The notes beneath the pieces are model-generated. The model made no database searches. It saw nothing but the letters and a program-made list of their open reading frames with translations, and was not told where the DNA came from. A DNA stretch of 50,972 bases from an uncultured Bacteroidales bacterium (lineage in GTDB: Bacteria > Bacteroidota > Bacteroidia > Bacteroidales > UBA932): the NCBI GenBank assembly GCA_946187865.1, contig CAMHST010000010.1:1-50972 (forward strand). The letters are read 5' to 3'. Position 1 is the stretch's first letter; every line of letters begins with the position of its first letter. Of this stretch, positions 8,205 to 22,737 are shown piece after piece. Made by a program: the position numbers and the translations under genes.

Positions 8205-9041
8205 ATGAACACTTCGCAACTTAAACTGACCTCTGAGCGGAGCAGAAAAAGGCTGATGGAGATTATTTGCAGTGCAAAAGCCGGCCATACGGGCGGCGAT
8301 TTGTCTTGCCTGAATGTGCTCACTGCCTTGTATTTCCATACGCTCAATATAAACAAAGATTCTCTCTCTGATCCTGAGCGTGACCGTTTTATCCTGAGCA
8401 AGGGTCACTGCGTAGAGGCCCTGTTCGTGACATTGGAGGCCAAGGGCATCCTGGAAAAGACGGTGCTGGATACGCTGGGCCAGTTCGGCTCACCCCTGGG
8501 CGGCCATCCTACCGTGAATGTCCCCGGCATCGAGGTGAACTCCGGCGCCCTGGGTCACGGCCTTTCCATCGGCGTGGGCATGGCCCTGGCCGCCAAGATG
8601 GACGGGAAAGCCTACCGCACCTTTGTCCTGATGGGCGACGGCGAGCAGGGAGAGGGCTCCATCTATGAAGCCGCCATGGCGGGGCACCAGTACAAGTTAG
8701 GGAACCTGGTGGCCATCATCGACCGGAACCACTTGCAAATCAGCGGAAACACGGAAGACGTGATGGGCATTGACGACATTGTGGCCAAATGGACCGCCTT
8801 TGGCTGGGATGTCGTGGAAATGAACGGGGACGATATGGACGATATCATCCGAACCCTGGACGGAATCGATTTCTCTGCCGACAAACCCCATCTGATTGTT
8901 TCCCACACGACAAAGGGGAAGGGCGTATCTTTCATGGAGAATGTGGCCAAGTGGCACCATGGCGTTCCTACGGCAGAGCAGTATGCCCAGGCCCAGGAAG
9001 AAATTGACACCCGAATCAAAGCATTGGAGGAAGCCTTATGA
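8205..9041 (+). CDS. Transketolase-like protein, N-terminal (TPP-binding) subunit
   Basis: A 278-residue N-terminal half of a split transketolase. It holds ILSKGHCVEAL, GALGHGLSIGVGMA and the thiamine-diphosphate motif GDGEQGEG, then NHLQISG. The ATG at 8205 follows the promoter; upstream in-frame codons lie within the promoter. The stop overlaps the start of the C-terminal subunit (ATGA), so the two are translationally coupled and should form one enzyme that moves two-carbon units between sugar phosphates in the cytoplasm. As first gene of an operon with an isomerase-like protein and a kinase, it is more likely specialised than housekeeping. Apulose-4-phosphate transketolase of D-apiose catabolism has this two-subunit form; an ordinary pentose-phosphate role is the alternative. 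Confidence 0.9.
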   Translation: MNTSQLKLTSERSRKRLMEIICSAKAGHTGGDLSCLNVLTALYFHTLNINKDSLSDPERDRFILSKGHCVEALFVTLEAKGILEKTVLDTLGQFGSPLGGHPTVNVPGIEVNSGALGHGLSIGVGMALAAKMDGKAYRTFVLMGDGEQGEGSIYEAAMAGHQYKLGNLVAIIDRNHLQISGNTEDVMGIDDIVAKWTAFGWDVVEMNGDDMDDIIRTLDGIDFSADKPHLIVSHTTKGKGVSFMENVAKWHHGVPTAEQYAQAQEEIDTRIKALEEAL

Positions 9042-9997
9042 TAGCCTGCAGAAAAAGTTTTACCGACACGCTTCTCGCCCTGGCGCGGGAAGACAAGGAT
9101 ATTGTTGCCGTAACCACGGACGCCCGGGGCTCTGTTACCCTGGGGGACTTTGCCAAGGAACTCCCAGCGCAGTTTGTGGAATGCGGCATCGCCGAGCAGG
9201 ATGCGGTGGGTATTTCCGCCGGCCTGGCCCACAGCGGCAAAAAAGTGTTCTGCTGCGGCCCCGCCTGCTTCTATGTGGCCCGCAGCCTGGAACAGGTGAA
9301 GGTGGATATGGCGTACAGCCGCAATCCCGTGACCATCCTGGGCGTGAGCGGCGGCGTGGCCTACGGCGCCCTGGGCGCCACGCACCACAGCCTGCACGAC
9401 ATCGCCGTGCTGCGCTGCTTCCCGGGCATGAACGTCGTGCTGCCCCCGGACGGCCGTTCCACCGAGAAACTGGTGAAGTTCCTGGTGGATTTTCCGGAGC
9501 CCTGCTACGTGCGGGTGGGCCGTGCCGCCGTGCCGGACGTGTATGAAAACGACGCTTTCAGCTTCGAAATCGGGAAAGCCAACACCCTGCTGGACGGTTG
9601 CGACCTGACCATCATCGGCGCGGGAGAAACCGTTTACCATGCCCTGCAGGCTGGAAAGGCCCTGCGGGAAAAAGGGGTCTGCGCCCGTGTGCTGGACCTG
9701 TCATGGATCAAGCCCTTCGACAAGGAAGCCGTGCTTAAGGCGGCCCGTGAGACCGGCCGTATCATCACGGTAGAGGAACACAGCCGGTTCGGCGGCCTGG
9801 GCGCCCTGGTTACGGAGGCCATCTCCGAACATCCCGTCCCGGTACGCATCCTGGGTATCCCGGACGAGGACGTGGTGCACGGCACCTCGCCCGAAATCTT
9901 CCGCTATTATGGCCTGGATGCCGCGGGCATCGAGAAGGCCGCCCTGGATTTCGTGAACTATTCTTCCAAAGTCTTTGACGCAGTAGCCCAAAAATAA
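9038..9997 (+). CDS. Transketolase-like protein, C-terminal subunit
   Basis: A 319-residue partner of the preceding gene, holding the pyrimidine-binding domain (FVECGIAEQDAVGISAGLA, with the Glu that activates the cofactor) and the transketolase C-terminal domain (IITVEEHSRFGGLG). It starts inside the stop of the N-terminal subunit (4-nt overlap) and is followed six bases later by the kinase. Split transketolases are common among specialised or anaerobic enzymes. The heteromer should be cytoplasmic. In this context it probably consumes the phosphorylated keto-sugar made by the kinase; the substrate is inferred, not seen. Confidence 0.9.
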   Translation: MIACRKSFTDTLLALAREDKDIVAVTTDARGSVTLGDFAKELPAQFVECGIAEQDAVGISAGLAHSGKKVFCCGPACFYVARSLEQVKVDMAYSRNPVTILGVSGGVAYGALGATHHSLHDIAVLRCFPGMNVVLPPDGRSTEKLVKFLVDFPEPCYVRVGRAAVPDVYENDAFSFEIGKANTLLDGCDLTIIGAGETVYHALQAGKALREKGVCARVLDLSWIKPFDKEAVLKAARETGRIITVEEHSRFGGLGALVTEAISEHPVPVRILGIPDEDVVHGTSPEIFRYYGLDAAGIEKAALDFVNYSSKVFDAVAQK

Positions 9998-10003
9998 GTT
10001 CCT

Positions 10004-11479
10004 ATGCAATACGTCATTTCCGTCGATCAGAGCACCCAGAGCACCAAAGCCCTCCTTTTCCGGGAAGACGGCTTGCTGGTAGCATCGGCCGCCCTGCCCC
10101 ATGACCAGATTTATCCCCGCGAAGGCTGGGTGGAACACGACCCCGAGGTGCTTTACGCGCACACGGTGGCCGTGATCCGCAGCGTCGTGGAACAAGCCGG
10201 CTGCAAGGGGAAAGACTGCTCCCTGGCCCTGACCAACCAGCGGGAAACCGTCGTTGTCTGGAACCGCCTTACCGGAAAACCGGTGTGCAATGCCGTCGTG
10301 TGGCAGTGCATGCGCGGCAAGGACATCTGCGACACCCTGAAGGAAAAAGGCTTCGGCCCGCTGGTGAAGGAACGCACGGGCCTTCTGATAGACCCTTACT
10401 TCTCCGGCAGCGGCGTGAAGTGGATCCTGGACAACGTGGACGGGGCCCGTGCCGCAGCCGAAAGGGGAGAGCTCCTGATGGGAACGGTGGAATGCTGGCT
10501 CATCTGGAAACTCACCGGAGGCCGGGTGCATGCGACAGACTACACCAATGCTTCCCGAACCCTCCTTTTCAATATCCATACGCTGGACTGGGACGCCGAC
10601 ATGCTCCGCATGCTCACCATCCCGGCCTCCATGCTGCCCCAGGCCAAACCCTGCGACGCCGTGTTCGGCGAGACCACGGTGGAAGGCCTCTTTGAGAAGC
10701 CCGTTTCCATTGCCGGCGTGCTGGGCGACAGCCACGGCGCCCTGGCGGGCCAGATGTGCTTCACCGAGGGCCTGGGCAAAGCCACCTACGGCACCGGTTC
10801 TTCCGTGATGGTGAACATCGGCGAGCAATTTGCCGACGCCCCCGACGGATTGGTGACTTCCGTGGGTTTTGCCGCCCTGGGCAAGGTGTTCTATGCTTTT
10901 GAAGGCAACATCCACTGCACCGGCGCCACCATCACCTGGCTCAAGGACAAACTCCGTCTGATCGGCGGGGCAGGGGAGATCGAAGGCCTGGCCACTTCCG
11001 TGAAAGACAACGGCGGCGTGTACTTCGTGCCCGCTTTCGCCGGTCTGGGCGCCCCCTGGTGGCATCCGGAGGTGAAGGCGCAGATTTCGGGCCTCACCCT
11101 GGGCTCTTCCCGCGAGCATGTGTGCCGCGCCGCCCTGGAGAGCATCGGCTATCAGGTGGCGGACCTGGTGAAGGCCATGACCGATACGGCCGGCATCGCC
11201 CTGAAGGAAATCCGCGTGGATGGCGGTCCCACCAAGAACGGCTTCCTGATGCAGTTCCAAAGCGATCTCCTGCAGGTGCCCGTGGTGCGCTCGGAGGTGG
11301 AGGATGCATCGGCCTTCGGCGCCTTTGTGATGAACGGCTTCGCCCTGGGCCGCTGGAGTTCCTTCGAGGAGGCCGGCAAGGTCTGGAACGGCGAGAAACC
11401 GGTTGTCCCCGGGTCTTATGACAAGGTGGCCTCCGCTTATGATGGCTGGAAGGCCGCCGTACGGCAACTGATCAAATAA
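10004..11479 (+). CDS. FGGY-family carbohydrate kinase (glycerol-kinase-like)
   Basis: A 491-residue cytoplasmic kinase of the FGGY family with the two-domain actin-like fold. The first phosphate loop is DQSTQSTKALLF (residues 7-18), then NQRETVVVW, GTGSSVMVNIG and, near the C-terminus, DGGPTKNGFLMQFQSDLLQVPV with the FGGY-type EVEDASAFGA segment. It resembles glycerol kinase most, but lies between a split transketolase and a sugar-isomerase homologue, which suggests a keto-pentose substrate such as apulose, ribulose or xylulose. Apulose kinases belong to this family. Glycerol or erythritol kinase are the alternatives. Its product is the likely effector of the DeoR-type regulator. Confidence 0.88.
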   Translation: MQYVISVDQSTQSTKALLFREDGLLVASAALPHDQIYPREGWVEHDPEVLYAHTVAVIRSVVEQAGCKGKDCSLALTNQRETVVVWNRLTGKPVCNAVVWQCMRGKDICDTLKEKGFGPLVKERTGLLIDPYFSGSGVKWILDNVDGARAAAERGELLMGTVECWLIWKLTGGRVHATDYTNASRTLLFNIHTLDWDADMLRMLTIPASMLPQAKPCDAVFGETTVEGLFEKPVSIAGVLGDSHGALAGQMCFTEGLGKATYGTGSSVMVNIGEQFADAPDGLVTSVGFAALGKVFYAFEGNIHCTGATITWLKDKLRLIGGAGEIEGLATSVKDNGGVYFVPAFAGLGAPWWHPEVKAQISGLTLGSSREHVCRAALESIGYQVADLVKAMTDTAGIALKEIRVDGGPTKNGFLMQFQSDLLQVPVVRSEVEDASAFGAFVMNGFALGRWSSFEEAGKVWNGEKPVVPGSYDKVASAYDGWKAAVRQLIK

Positions 11480-11507
11480 TTCAACAACAATAAAACGAAT
11501 AACTGTT

Positions 11508-12938
11508 ATGTACAAAGCTGGAAAAAAACTCTGTTTCGGTGTCATTATCGGCACCCGCGCCTACTTTAACCCGGACCTGGCCATCGACGTGCGCAAGGAA
11601 CTGCTCCGCGTGCTGGACGAGTGCGGTTATGACTACGTGATCCTCCCCGAGGATGCCACTCCGACCGGAAGTTCTTCCATCGAAACCCGTGAAGACGGCC
11701 TGAAGGTGGCCGCCCAGTTCAAGGCCCACCGCGAGGAAATCGACGGCATCATCGTCGCCCTCCCGAACTTCGGCTTTGAGATCGGTATCATCAACGCCAT
11801 CAACGAGGCCAACCTGAATGTGCCCATCCTGGTCCAGGCCTATGACGACTACAACGACAAAGTGGACCTGGATCACCGCCGCGACGCTTTCTGCGGCAAG
11901 ATCTCTGTCTGCAACAACCTGTATCAGTACGGTATTCCGTTCTCCGATACCACCCTGCACACCTACGACATCTACGACCCGCTGGTGAAGGCCGACATCA
12001 TCAAGTTCGCCGGCGTCTGCCGCGTGGTGAACGGCCTGCGTCACTGCCGGATCGGCCAGATCGGCACCCGTCCGCTGGGCTTCAACACCTGCCGCGCCAG
12101 CGAGAAACTCCTGCAGAAGTACGGCATCACCGTGGTTCCCGCCGACCTGAGCGAGATCCTGTTCGCCGCCGAGAAGATCTCCGAGGACGATCCCGAGTAC
12201 ATCGCCAAGAACAAGAGCATCCATGAGTATGCCCAGGTTCCCGCCAACTACGAGGACAAGATGCCCCTGGTGACCAAGTTCGGCGTGGCCGTGGACCGCT
12301 GGACCAAAGCCAACGACTGCGATGCCCTGGCCATCCAGTGCTGGGATTCGCTGGAGATCAATTTTGGCTGCGCCCCCTGCGTGATCATGTCCATGCTCTC
12401 CGACACCCTGATCCCCAGCGCCTGCGAGACCGACATCGCCGGTGCCGTGTCCATGTACGCCCTGACCCTGGCCTCCGGCGAGGCGTCGGCCCTGATGGAC
12501 TGGAACAACAACTTCGCCCAGGAGCGTGAAAAGTGCGTGTGCACCCACTGCGGCAACTATGCCTGCGGCTTCGTGGGCAACAAGGACCTCAAGCTTACGC
12601 CGCTGGGCGTGTTGGGCCGCACCCTGGGCAAGGTGAAGACGTTCGGTGCCGTGAGCGCCAAGGTCTCCGAGGGCGACTTCACTTTCTTCCGCATCTCCAC
12701 CGACGACCCGAAGGGCTGCATCAAAGCCTATCTGGGCGAGGGTGAAATCACCAATGACCCGTATGGCATGGACGGCTGTATCGCCGTTACCAAGGTGAAC
12801 AACCTCCAGAAGCTCATGAAGTATATCTGCCGCAACGGCTTCGAGCATCACGTGGCCGCCACGCGCAGCCATGTGGCCGGCATCCTCCAGGATGCCATCG
12901 AGAACTACCTGGGCTGGGATCTGTACGTACACGAATAA
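11508..12938 (+). CDS. L-fucose/L-arabinose isomerase-family protein
   Basis: A 476-residue cytoplasmic protein resembling the L-fucose/L-arabinose isomerase superfamily (aldose-ketose isomerases needing a divalent metal). It has an N-terminal Rossmann-like part (DGIIVALPNFGFEIGI), a middle domain (NGLRHCRIGQIGTRPLGF) and a C-terminal part with CWDSLEINFGCAPC, ETDIAGAVSMYAL and the family-like HCGN motif inside a Cys-rich stretch (CVCTHCGNYAC). Family members interconvert fucose/fuculose, arabinose/ribulose or related sugars. It sits between the kinase (28 bp) and the permease (13 bp), so isomerise-then-phosphorylate is the natural pathway. D-apiose is one attractive substrate; D- or L-arabinose and L-fucose are alternatives. 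Confidence 0.82.
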   Translation: MYKAGKKLCFGVIIGTRAYFNPDLAIDVRKELLRVLDECGYDYVILPEDATPTGSSSIETREDGLKVAAQFKAHREEIDGIIVALPNFGFEIGIINAINEANLNVPILVQAYDDYNDKVDLDHRRDAFCGKISVCNNLYQYGIPFSDTTLHTYDIYDPLVKADIIKFAGVCRVVNGLRHCRIGQIGTRPLGFNTCRASEKLLQKYGITVVPADLSEILFAAEKISEDDPEYIAKNKSIHEYAQVPANYEDKMPLVTKFGVAVDRWTKANDCDALAIQCWDSLEINFGCAPCVIMSMLSDTLIPSACETDIAGAVSMYALTLASGEASALMDWNNNFAQEREKCVCTHCGNYACGFVGNKDLKLTPLGVLGRTLGKVKTFGAVSAKVSEGDFTFFRISTDDPKGCIKAYLGEGEITNDPYGMDGCIAVTKVNNLQKLMKYICRNGFEHHVAATRSHVAGILQDAIENYLGWDLYVHE

Positions 12939-12951
12939 AAACTGAACGATT

Positions 12952-13926
12952 ATGGTACTTGTCACCAATGTCGCCCTGGCCATGGTATGCTGCATCTACT
13001 GCTGCATCTGCTGGGGATCCTGGGCAAACACCCAGAAGCTGGTCCAGAAGAAGGAGTGGAAGTCTTTCCTCTTCTACTGGGACTACATCGCCGGTTTCTT
13101 CCTGACAGCCATCCTGGGCCTGCTGCTGTTCAACGGCGGCCACCTGTTCGAGAATATCACCTGGCAGAGCGTCCTGTGGCCGCTCCTGGGCGGTCTCATC
13201 TGGAACTTCTCCAACATCTTCCTTACGGCGGCCAACGGTGTGGCCGGCATGGCGGTGGGTTTCCCCATCGGCGGCGGCCTGGGCTGGGTAGGCGGCATCA
13301 TCTTCAACTACTTCAGCTCCGGTTTCACCGGCAACAAGGCCATGCTTTGGATCGGTGTCGTGCTGGCCATTGCAGCCATGGTGCTGTGCGGTGTGTCCTA
13401 TAACAAGCTGGCCGGCAGCCAGAAGAAGAGCCCCAAGGCGGGGATCATCTTCGCCCTCATTTCCGGTATCGGCTTTGCGTTCTTCTACGGCCTCGTGGTC
13501 AAGGGAACCGCTCCCAGTTTCGGCGGCGCGGGTACCTTGTCCCCGTACCAGGCGGTGTTCTTCTTCGCCCTGGCCGTGCTGGTGAGCACCTTCTTCCTCT
13601 GCCCGGTGGCCATGAGCCACTCCGTGGAGGGCAAGACCACCATGAAGGACTATTTCACCAAGGGAGATGCCCGTACCCACCTGATCGGCATGCTGGGCGG
13701 CTTTATCTGGATGAGCGGTATGGTGATCAGCTTCATGAGCGCCCAGGCGCCCGTGAACAAGGCTGTCTCCTATGCCCTTTCCAACGCCTCCCCGCTGATT
13801 GCCATGATCTGGGGTGTCCTGATCTGGCGCGAGTTCAAGGAAGCGCCCAAGGGAACCATGAAGTATGTGTATGCGATGTTCCTGTGCTTCCTGGCCGCCC
13901 TGGTGATCATCGCCGCCTCCAACTAA
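12952..13926 (+). CDS. GRP/RhaT-type sugar permease (DMT superfamily)
   Basis: A 324-residue inner-membrane protein with about ten hydrophobic segments and very short polar loops. It fits the glucose/ribose porter and L-rhamnose-proton symporter group in the drug/metabolite transporter superfamily. AGMAVGFPIGGGLGWVGG and NKAVSYALSNASPLIAMIWGVLIWREF are typical half-repeat motifs. It probably carries the free monosaccharide, released in the periplasm, into the cytoplasm for the isomerase and kinase. It is 13 bp after the isomerase and 51 bp before SusC, with no promoter seen in that gap. The sugar cannot be read from the sequence. Confidence 0.85.
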   Translation: MVLVTNVALAMVCCIYCCICWGSWANTQKLVQKKEWKSFLFYWDYIAGFFLTAILGLLLFNGGHLFENITWQSVLWPLLGGLIWNFSNIFLTAANGVAGMAVGFPIGGGLGWVGGIIFNYFSSGFTGNKAMLWIGVVLAIAAMVLCGVSYNKLAGSQKKSPKAGIIFALISGIGFAFFYGLVVKGTAPSFGGAGTLSPYQAVFFFALAVLVSTFFLCPVAMSHSVEGKTTMKDYFTKGDARTHLIGMLGGFIWMSGMVISFMSAQAPVNKAVSYALSNASPLIAMIWGVLIWREFKEAPKGTMKYVYAMFLCFLAALVIIAASN

Positions 13927-13977
13927 AACCATAAGACCAAATAACCAAATCAAATACTATTTAAAACATCTAACCCA

Positions 13978-16900
13978 ATGAAACGAATCCTGTCATTCGT
14001 ACTGATGATGGTTCTGGGCATGGGCCTCGCCTTTGCCCAGGGTAACATCACAGTCTCTGGTACTGTTCTGGACGAGCAGGGCCAGCCCATGATTGGCGTT
14101 GGTGTTGTCCAGCAGGGCACCACCAACGGAACCACCACGGACATTGACGGTAAATATACCGTCACCGTTCCCCGCGGAGCCAATCTCGAGTTCTCCTTCG
14201 TGGGTTATGCCACGCAGGTTTTTGCAGCCAACACGGCATCCATCAACGTGAACCTTGAACCCGACACGCAGCTCATTGAAGAGACGGTGGTGATCGGTTA
14301 CGGCGTCCAGCGCAAGAGCGACGTCACGGGCGCCATTTCCCAGGTGAAGGCCGCGGACATCGAAAACCGTTCGGTCACCGACGTGCAGGGCTCCCTGCAG
14401 GGCAAGACCGCCGGCGTGCAGCTGATCTCCCTCTCCGGCGCTCCGGGTTCCGAGTCTTCCATGCGTATCCGCGGTTACAGCTCCAACTCCTCCTCCGACC
14501 CGCTCTATGTGGTGGACGGTCTGCGCATGCGGAGCATCGCCCAGCTGGACCCCAATGACATCGAGTCCATGGAGGTCCTGAAGGATGCCGCTTCCGCCGC
14601 CATCTACGGTGCACAGGCCGGTAACGGTGTGGTCCTGATCACCACCAAGAAGGCCGCCCAGGGCCGCCGCATCATCCGCTACGACATGCAGCTCTCCCTC
14701 CAGGACATGGTCCACATTCCCAAGGCCCTGAACGCCAAGGACTACCTGACCTGGGTGCGGGAAGGCGAGCTGGTGAAGGAAGACATCATCAAAAACTACT
14801 ACGATGGCACCACTGATACCAATTGGGCCGATGTCGCCTTCGAGCAGGGCATCATGCAGCGCCACAACCTCTCCTTCCAGGGCGCCAACAACAACGGCTC
14901 CCTCTATGCTTCCGTCTCCTACCTGAACAACGACGGTCCGGTGATCACCAACCAGGATTCCTTCTCCCGTCTCACGGCTACCGTGAACGCCGACTACAAG
15001 ATCAAGGACTGGCTTAAGTTCACCACCAACAACAGCTTCGGCTATAGCGACTCAAAGAGCGTACGTGCCGGCGGCATGTATTCCCTTCCGGCTTCCACCA
15101 TCCAGATGGACCCGCTCACTCCCGTCATCTATGACCAAAATCATCTTCCAGCCCATATGCAGAGCCTTGTAGATCAGGGACATATCTTCGTAAAGGACGA
15201 GAACGGCGACTACTATTCTATGTCTCCCTTCCAGGAGTCCAACAACATCAACCCCTGGATCCATGTGAAGTATTCCGATCCCATGAGCCGCCGCTTCGAC
15301 CTGCGCGGTACCACTTCGTTGGATTTCACCCCGTTCAGGGGCTTCAACTTCACTTCCCGCCTGGGTTACACCATCAACAGCTCCATCAGCAACACGGTAA
15401 CCTGGCCCAACGTGACCAACACCGACACCGTGACCGATTATGTCACCATCAATGCATCGGCCGGTACCAACACCTACTATCAGTGGGAGAACTTCGCCAA
15501 CTACAACAAGACCTTCGGCCGTAAGCACAACCTGGGCGCCATGCTGGGTATGTCCTATTCCTGGCGTACCAACTACAGCGTAACTGGCCAGATTGCCGGT
15601 ACGGGTCTTGATAACCTGGGTATCACCAAGCTGGATCCCAACTACGCCTTCTTCTCCAACCAGACCGGTACGGCCACCAAGACCGTCTCCGGCGGTGAAG
15701 AGCGCAACTACGCCGAGCTTTCCTACTTCGGCCGTATTTCCTACGACTACGACAACAAGTACTACATCCAGGCTTCCCTGCGCGCCGACGCGGCCGACCT
15801 GTCCATCCTTCCGCTGAATACCCGCTGGGGCTATTTCCCGGCCGTTTCCGCCGGTTGGACCCTCTCCCGTGAGAACTGGTTCCGCAACCTGGGCATCAAG
15901 CCGGTGAGCCACCTCAAGCTCCGCGCTTCCTGGGGCCAGAACGGTTCCATCGCCGGACTGAGCAACTACATGTACGCCGCCACCATCGCCTCTACCATCA
16001 AGCTCGGTATGGAACCCGGTGTGAGCTATGCTACCGGATCGGTTCCCAATGCCATCGGCAACTACAACCTGAAGTGGGAAACCTCCGAGCAGATTGACCT
16101 GGGTCTGGACCTCCGGATGTTCCAGGACCGCCTGTCCTTCACCTACGACTACTTCATCAAGAAGACCAAGGACCTGATCATGCCCAGCGTAACCTCCTCC
16201 CTGGTCGTCGGTGGTACCCTTTCCCCGATCAACGCCGGTAACGTGAGCAACATCGGCCACGAGTTCGAACTTTCCTGGAAAGACAAGATCGGTGACTTCA
16301 ACTACTCTGTCAGCGGCAACCTGGCCACCCTCAAGAACGAGGTGACCTATGTCTATGAGACCCTCACCCGCGTTGCCGGCGGCAGCGGCGGCTCCGGTAT
16401 CACCACCTACTTCGAGAAGGGCTATCCCATCTGGTACATGCGCGGTTACGAATACGGCGGCGTGAATCCTTCCACAGGCGAGCCTACCTTCGTAGACCAC
16501 GATGGCAACCCCGATGTGATGAGCGACGGCGACAAGGTGATGATCGGCTCCGGTATTCCGGACATGACCTACGGTATTACCATCAACTTGGGCTACAAGG
16601 GCTTCGACCTGGTGGCATTCGGCAGCGGCGCAGCCGGCAACGAGATTGCCTATGCCGTTCCCCGTTCCACCCGTATCCAGGCCAACACCCTGCAGTACAT
16701 CTTCGACAACCGTTGGCAGAAGGCCGGTGACAACACCCGCTTCCCGAGCGCCAAGCTCAGCAGCTGGAAAGATGCCAGCTACGCCAACTTCCTGGAGAGC
16801 TCCGCTTATGTGTTCGACGGTTCCTACTTCAAGATCAAGCAGCTCCAGCTGGGCTACACCCTGCCCAAGAAGTGGTTGGAGAAGGTCTCCATCAACAGCC

Positions 16901-17055
16901 TCCGCCTGTATGTCTCCCTGGACGACTGGTTCGTATTCACCAGTTACCCCGGCTTCGACCCCGAGGTGTCCGTGAGTTCCAGCGGCCTGGGTATCGATTA
17001 CGGTCAGTATCCGACCATCAAGAAGACCGTCTTTGGTCTGAACATTTCCTTCTAA
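13978..17055 (+). CDS. SusC/RagA-family TonB-linked outer membrane transporter
   Basis: A 1025-residue SusC-type importer. It has a signal peptide (cleaved after AFAQ), a carboxypeptidase-regulatory-like domain (residues about 24-100, GTVLDEQGQPMIGVGV), the plug (about 105-215, VIGYGVQRKSDVTGAI, DPNDIESMEVLKDAASAAIYG) and a 22-strand barrel ending in an aromatic residue (GLNISF). It takes oligosaccharides across the outer membrane using TonB energy, with SusD as lid. There is no N-terminal anti-sigma-interacting STN domain, so control by an ECF sigma/anti-sigma pair is not expected. It has the same strand and close spacing as the catabolic genes, suggesting co-transcription from 8166. Codon bias is strong. 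Confidence 0.97.
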   Translation: MKRILSFVLMMVLGMGLAFAQGNITVSGTVLDEQGQPMIGVGVVQQGTTNGTTTDIDGKYTVTVPRGANLEFSFVGYATQVFAANTASINVNLEPDTQLIEETVVIGYGVQRKSDVTGAISQVKAADIENRSVTDVQGSLQGKTAGVQLISLSGAPGSESSMRIRGYSSNSSSDPLYVVDGLRMRSIAQLDPNDIESMEVLKDAASAAIYGAQAGNGVVLITTKKAAQGRRIIRYDMQLSLQDMVHIPKALNAKDYLTWVREGELVKEDIIKNYYDGTTDTNWADVAFEQGIMQRHNLSFQGANNNGSLYASVSYLNNDGPVITNQDSFSRLTATVNADYKIKDWLKFTTNNSFGYSDSKSVRAGGMYSLPASTIQMDPLTPVIYDQNHLPAHMQSLVDQGHIFVKDENGDYYSMSPFQESNNINPWIHVKYSDPMSRRFDLRGTTSLDFTPFRGFNFTSRLGYTINSSISNTVTWPNVTNTDTVTDYVTINASAGTNTYYQWENFANYNKTFGRKHNLGAMLGMSYSWRTNYSVTGQIAGTGLDNLGITKLDPNYAFFSNQTGTATKTVSGGEERNYAELSYFGRISYDYDNKYYIQASLRADAADLSILPLNTRWGYFPAVSAGWTLSRENWFRNLGIKPVSHLKLRASWGQNGSIAGLSNYMYAATIASTIKLGMEPGVSYATGSVPNAIGNYNLKWETSEQIDLGLDLRMFQDRLSFTYDYFIKKTKDLIMPSVTSSLVVGGTLSPINAGNVSNIGHEFELSWKDKIGDFNYSVSGNLATLKNEVTYVYETLTRVAGGSGGSGITTYFEKGYPIWYMRGYEYGGVNPSTGEPTFVDHDGNPDVMSDGDKVMIGSGIPDMTYGITINLGYKGFDLVAFGSGAAGNEIAYAVPRSTRIQANTLQYIFDNRWQKAGDNTRFPSAKLSSWKDASYANFLESSAYVFDGSYFKIKQLQLGYTLPKKWLEKVSINSLRLYVSLDDWFVFTSYPGFDPEVSVSSSGLGIDYGQYPTIKKTVFGLNISF

Positions 17056-17076
17056 CCGCATAATGGAGAAAGAATT

Positions 17077-19919
<2,843 letters not shown>

Positions 19920-19925
19920 TTGGTT

Positions 19926-22644
<2,719 letters not shown>

Positions 22645-22657
22645 TTAGTATTTTTGT

Positions 22658-22721
22658 CATAACCTTCTCCGATGCGTCGCTTCGCGACCCTGTACGGGCA
22701 AATGCATCGAAGAAGGTTATG
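22658..22721. repeat. Long imperfect inverted repeat with nested hairpins
   Basis: An 18-bp outer stem with one mismatch (22658-22675 with 22704-22721; the arms read CATAACCTTCT...GATGC and GCATCG...AAGGTTATG) encloses a perfect GTCGC-TTC-GCGAC hairpin (22676-22688) and a possible small CCC/GGG hairpin (22688-22698). The whole could fold as a cruciform or branched RNA. There is no T-run after it, so it is not a standard terminator. It looks like a REP/MITE-type intergenic element, or an RNA-processing site within the operon. Confidence 0.75.
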
Positions 22722-22737
22722 AAATAAACAAGAAGAA

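Noticed and set aside
10004..11479. Calling the FGGY kinase a glycerol kinase outright
   Set aside because: The motifs do look glycerol-kinase-like, but the operon holds no glycerol-3-phosphate dehydrogenase or glycerol facilitator, and it sits with an isomerase homologue and transketolase. The substrate is left open.
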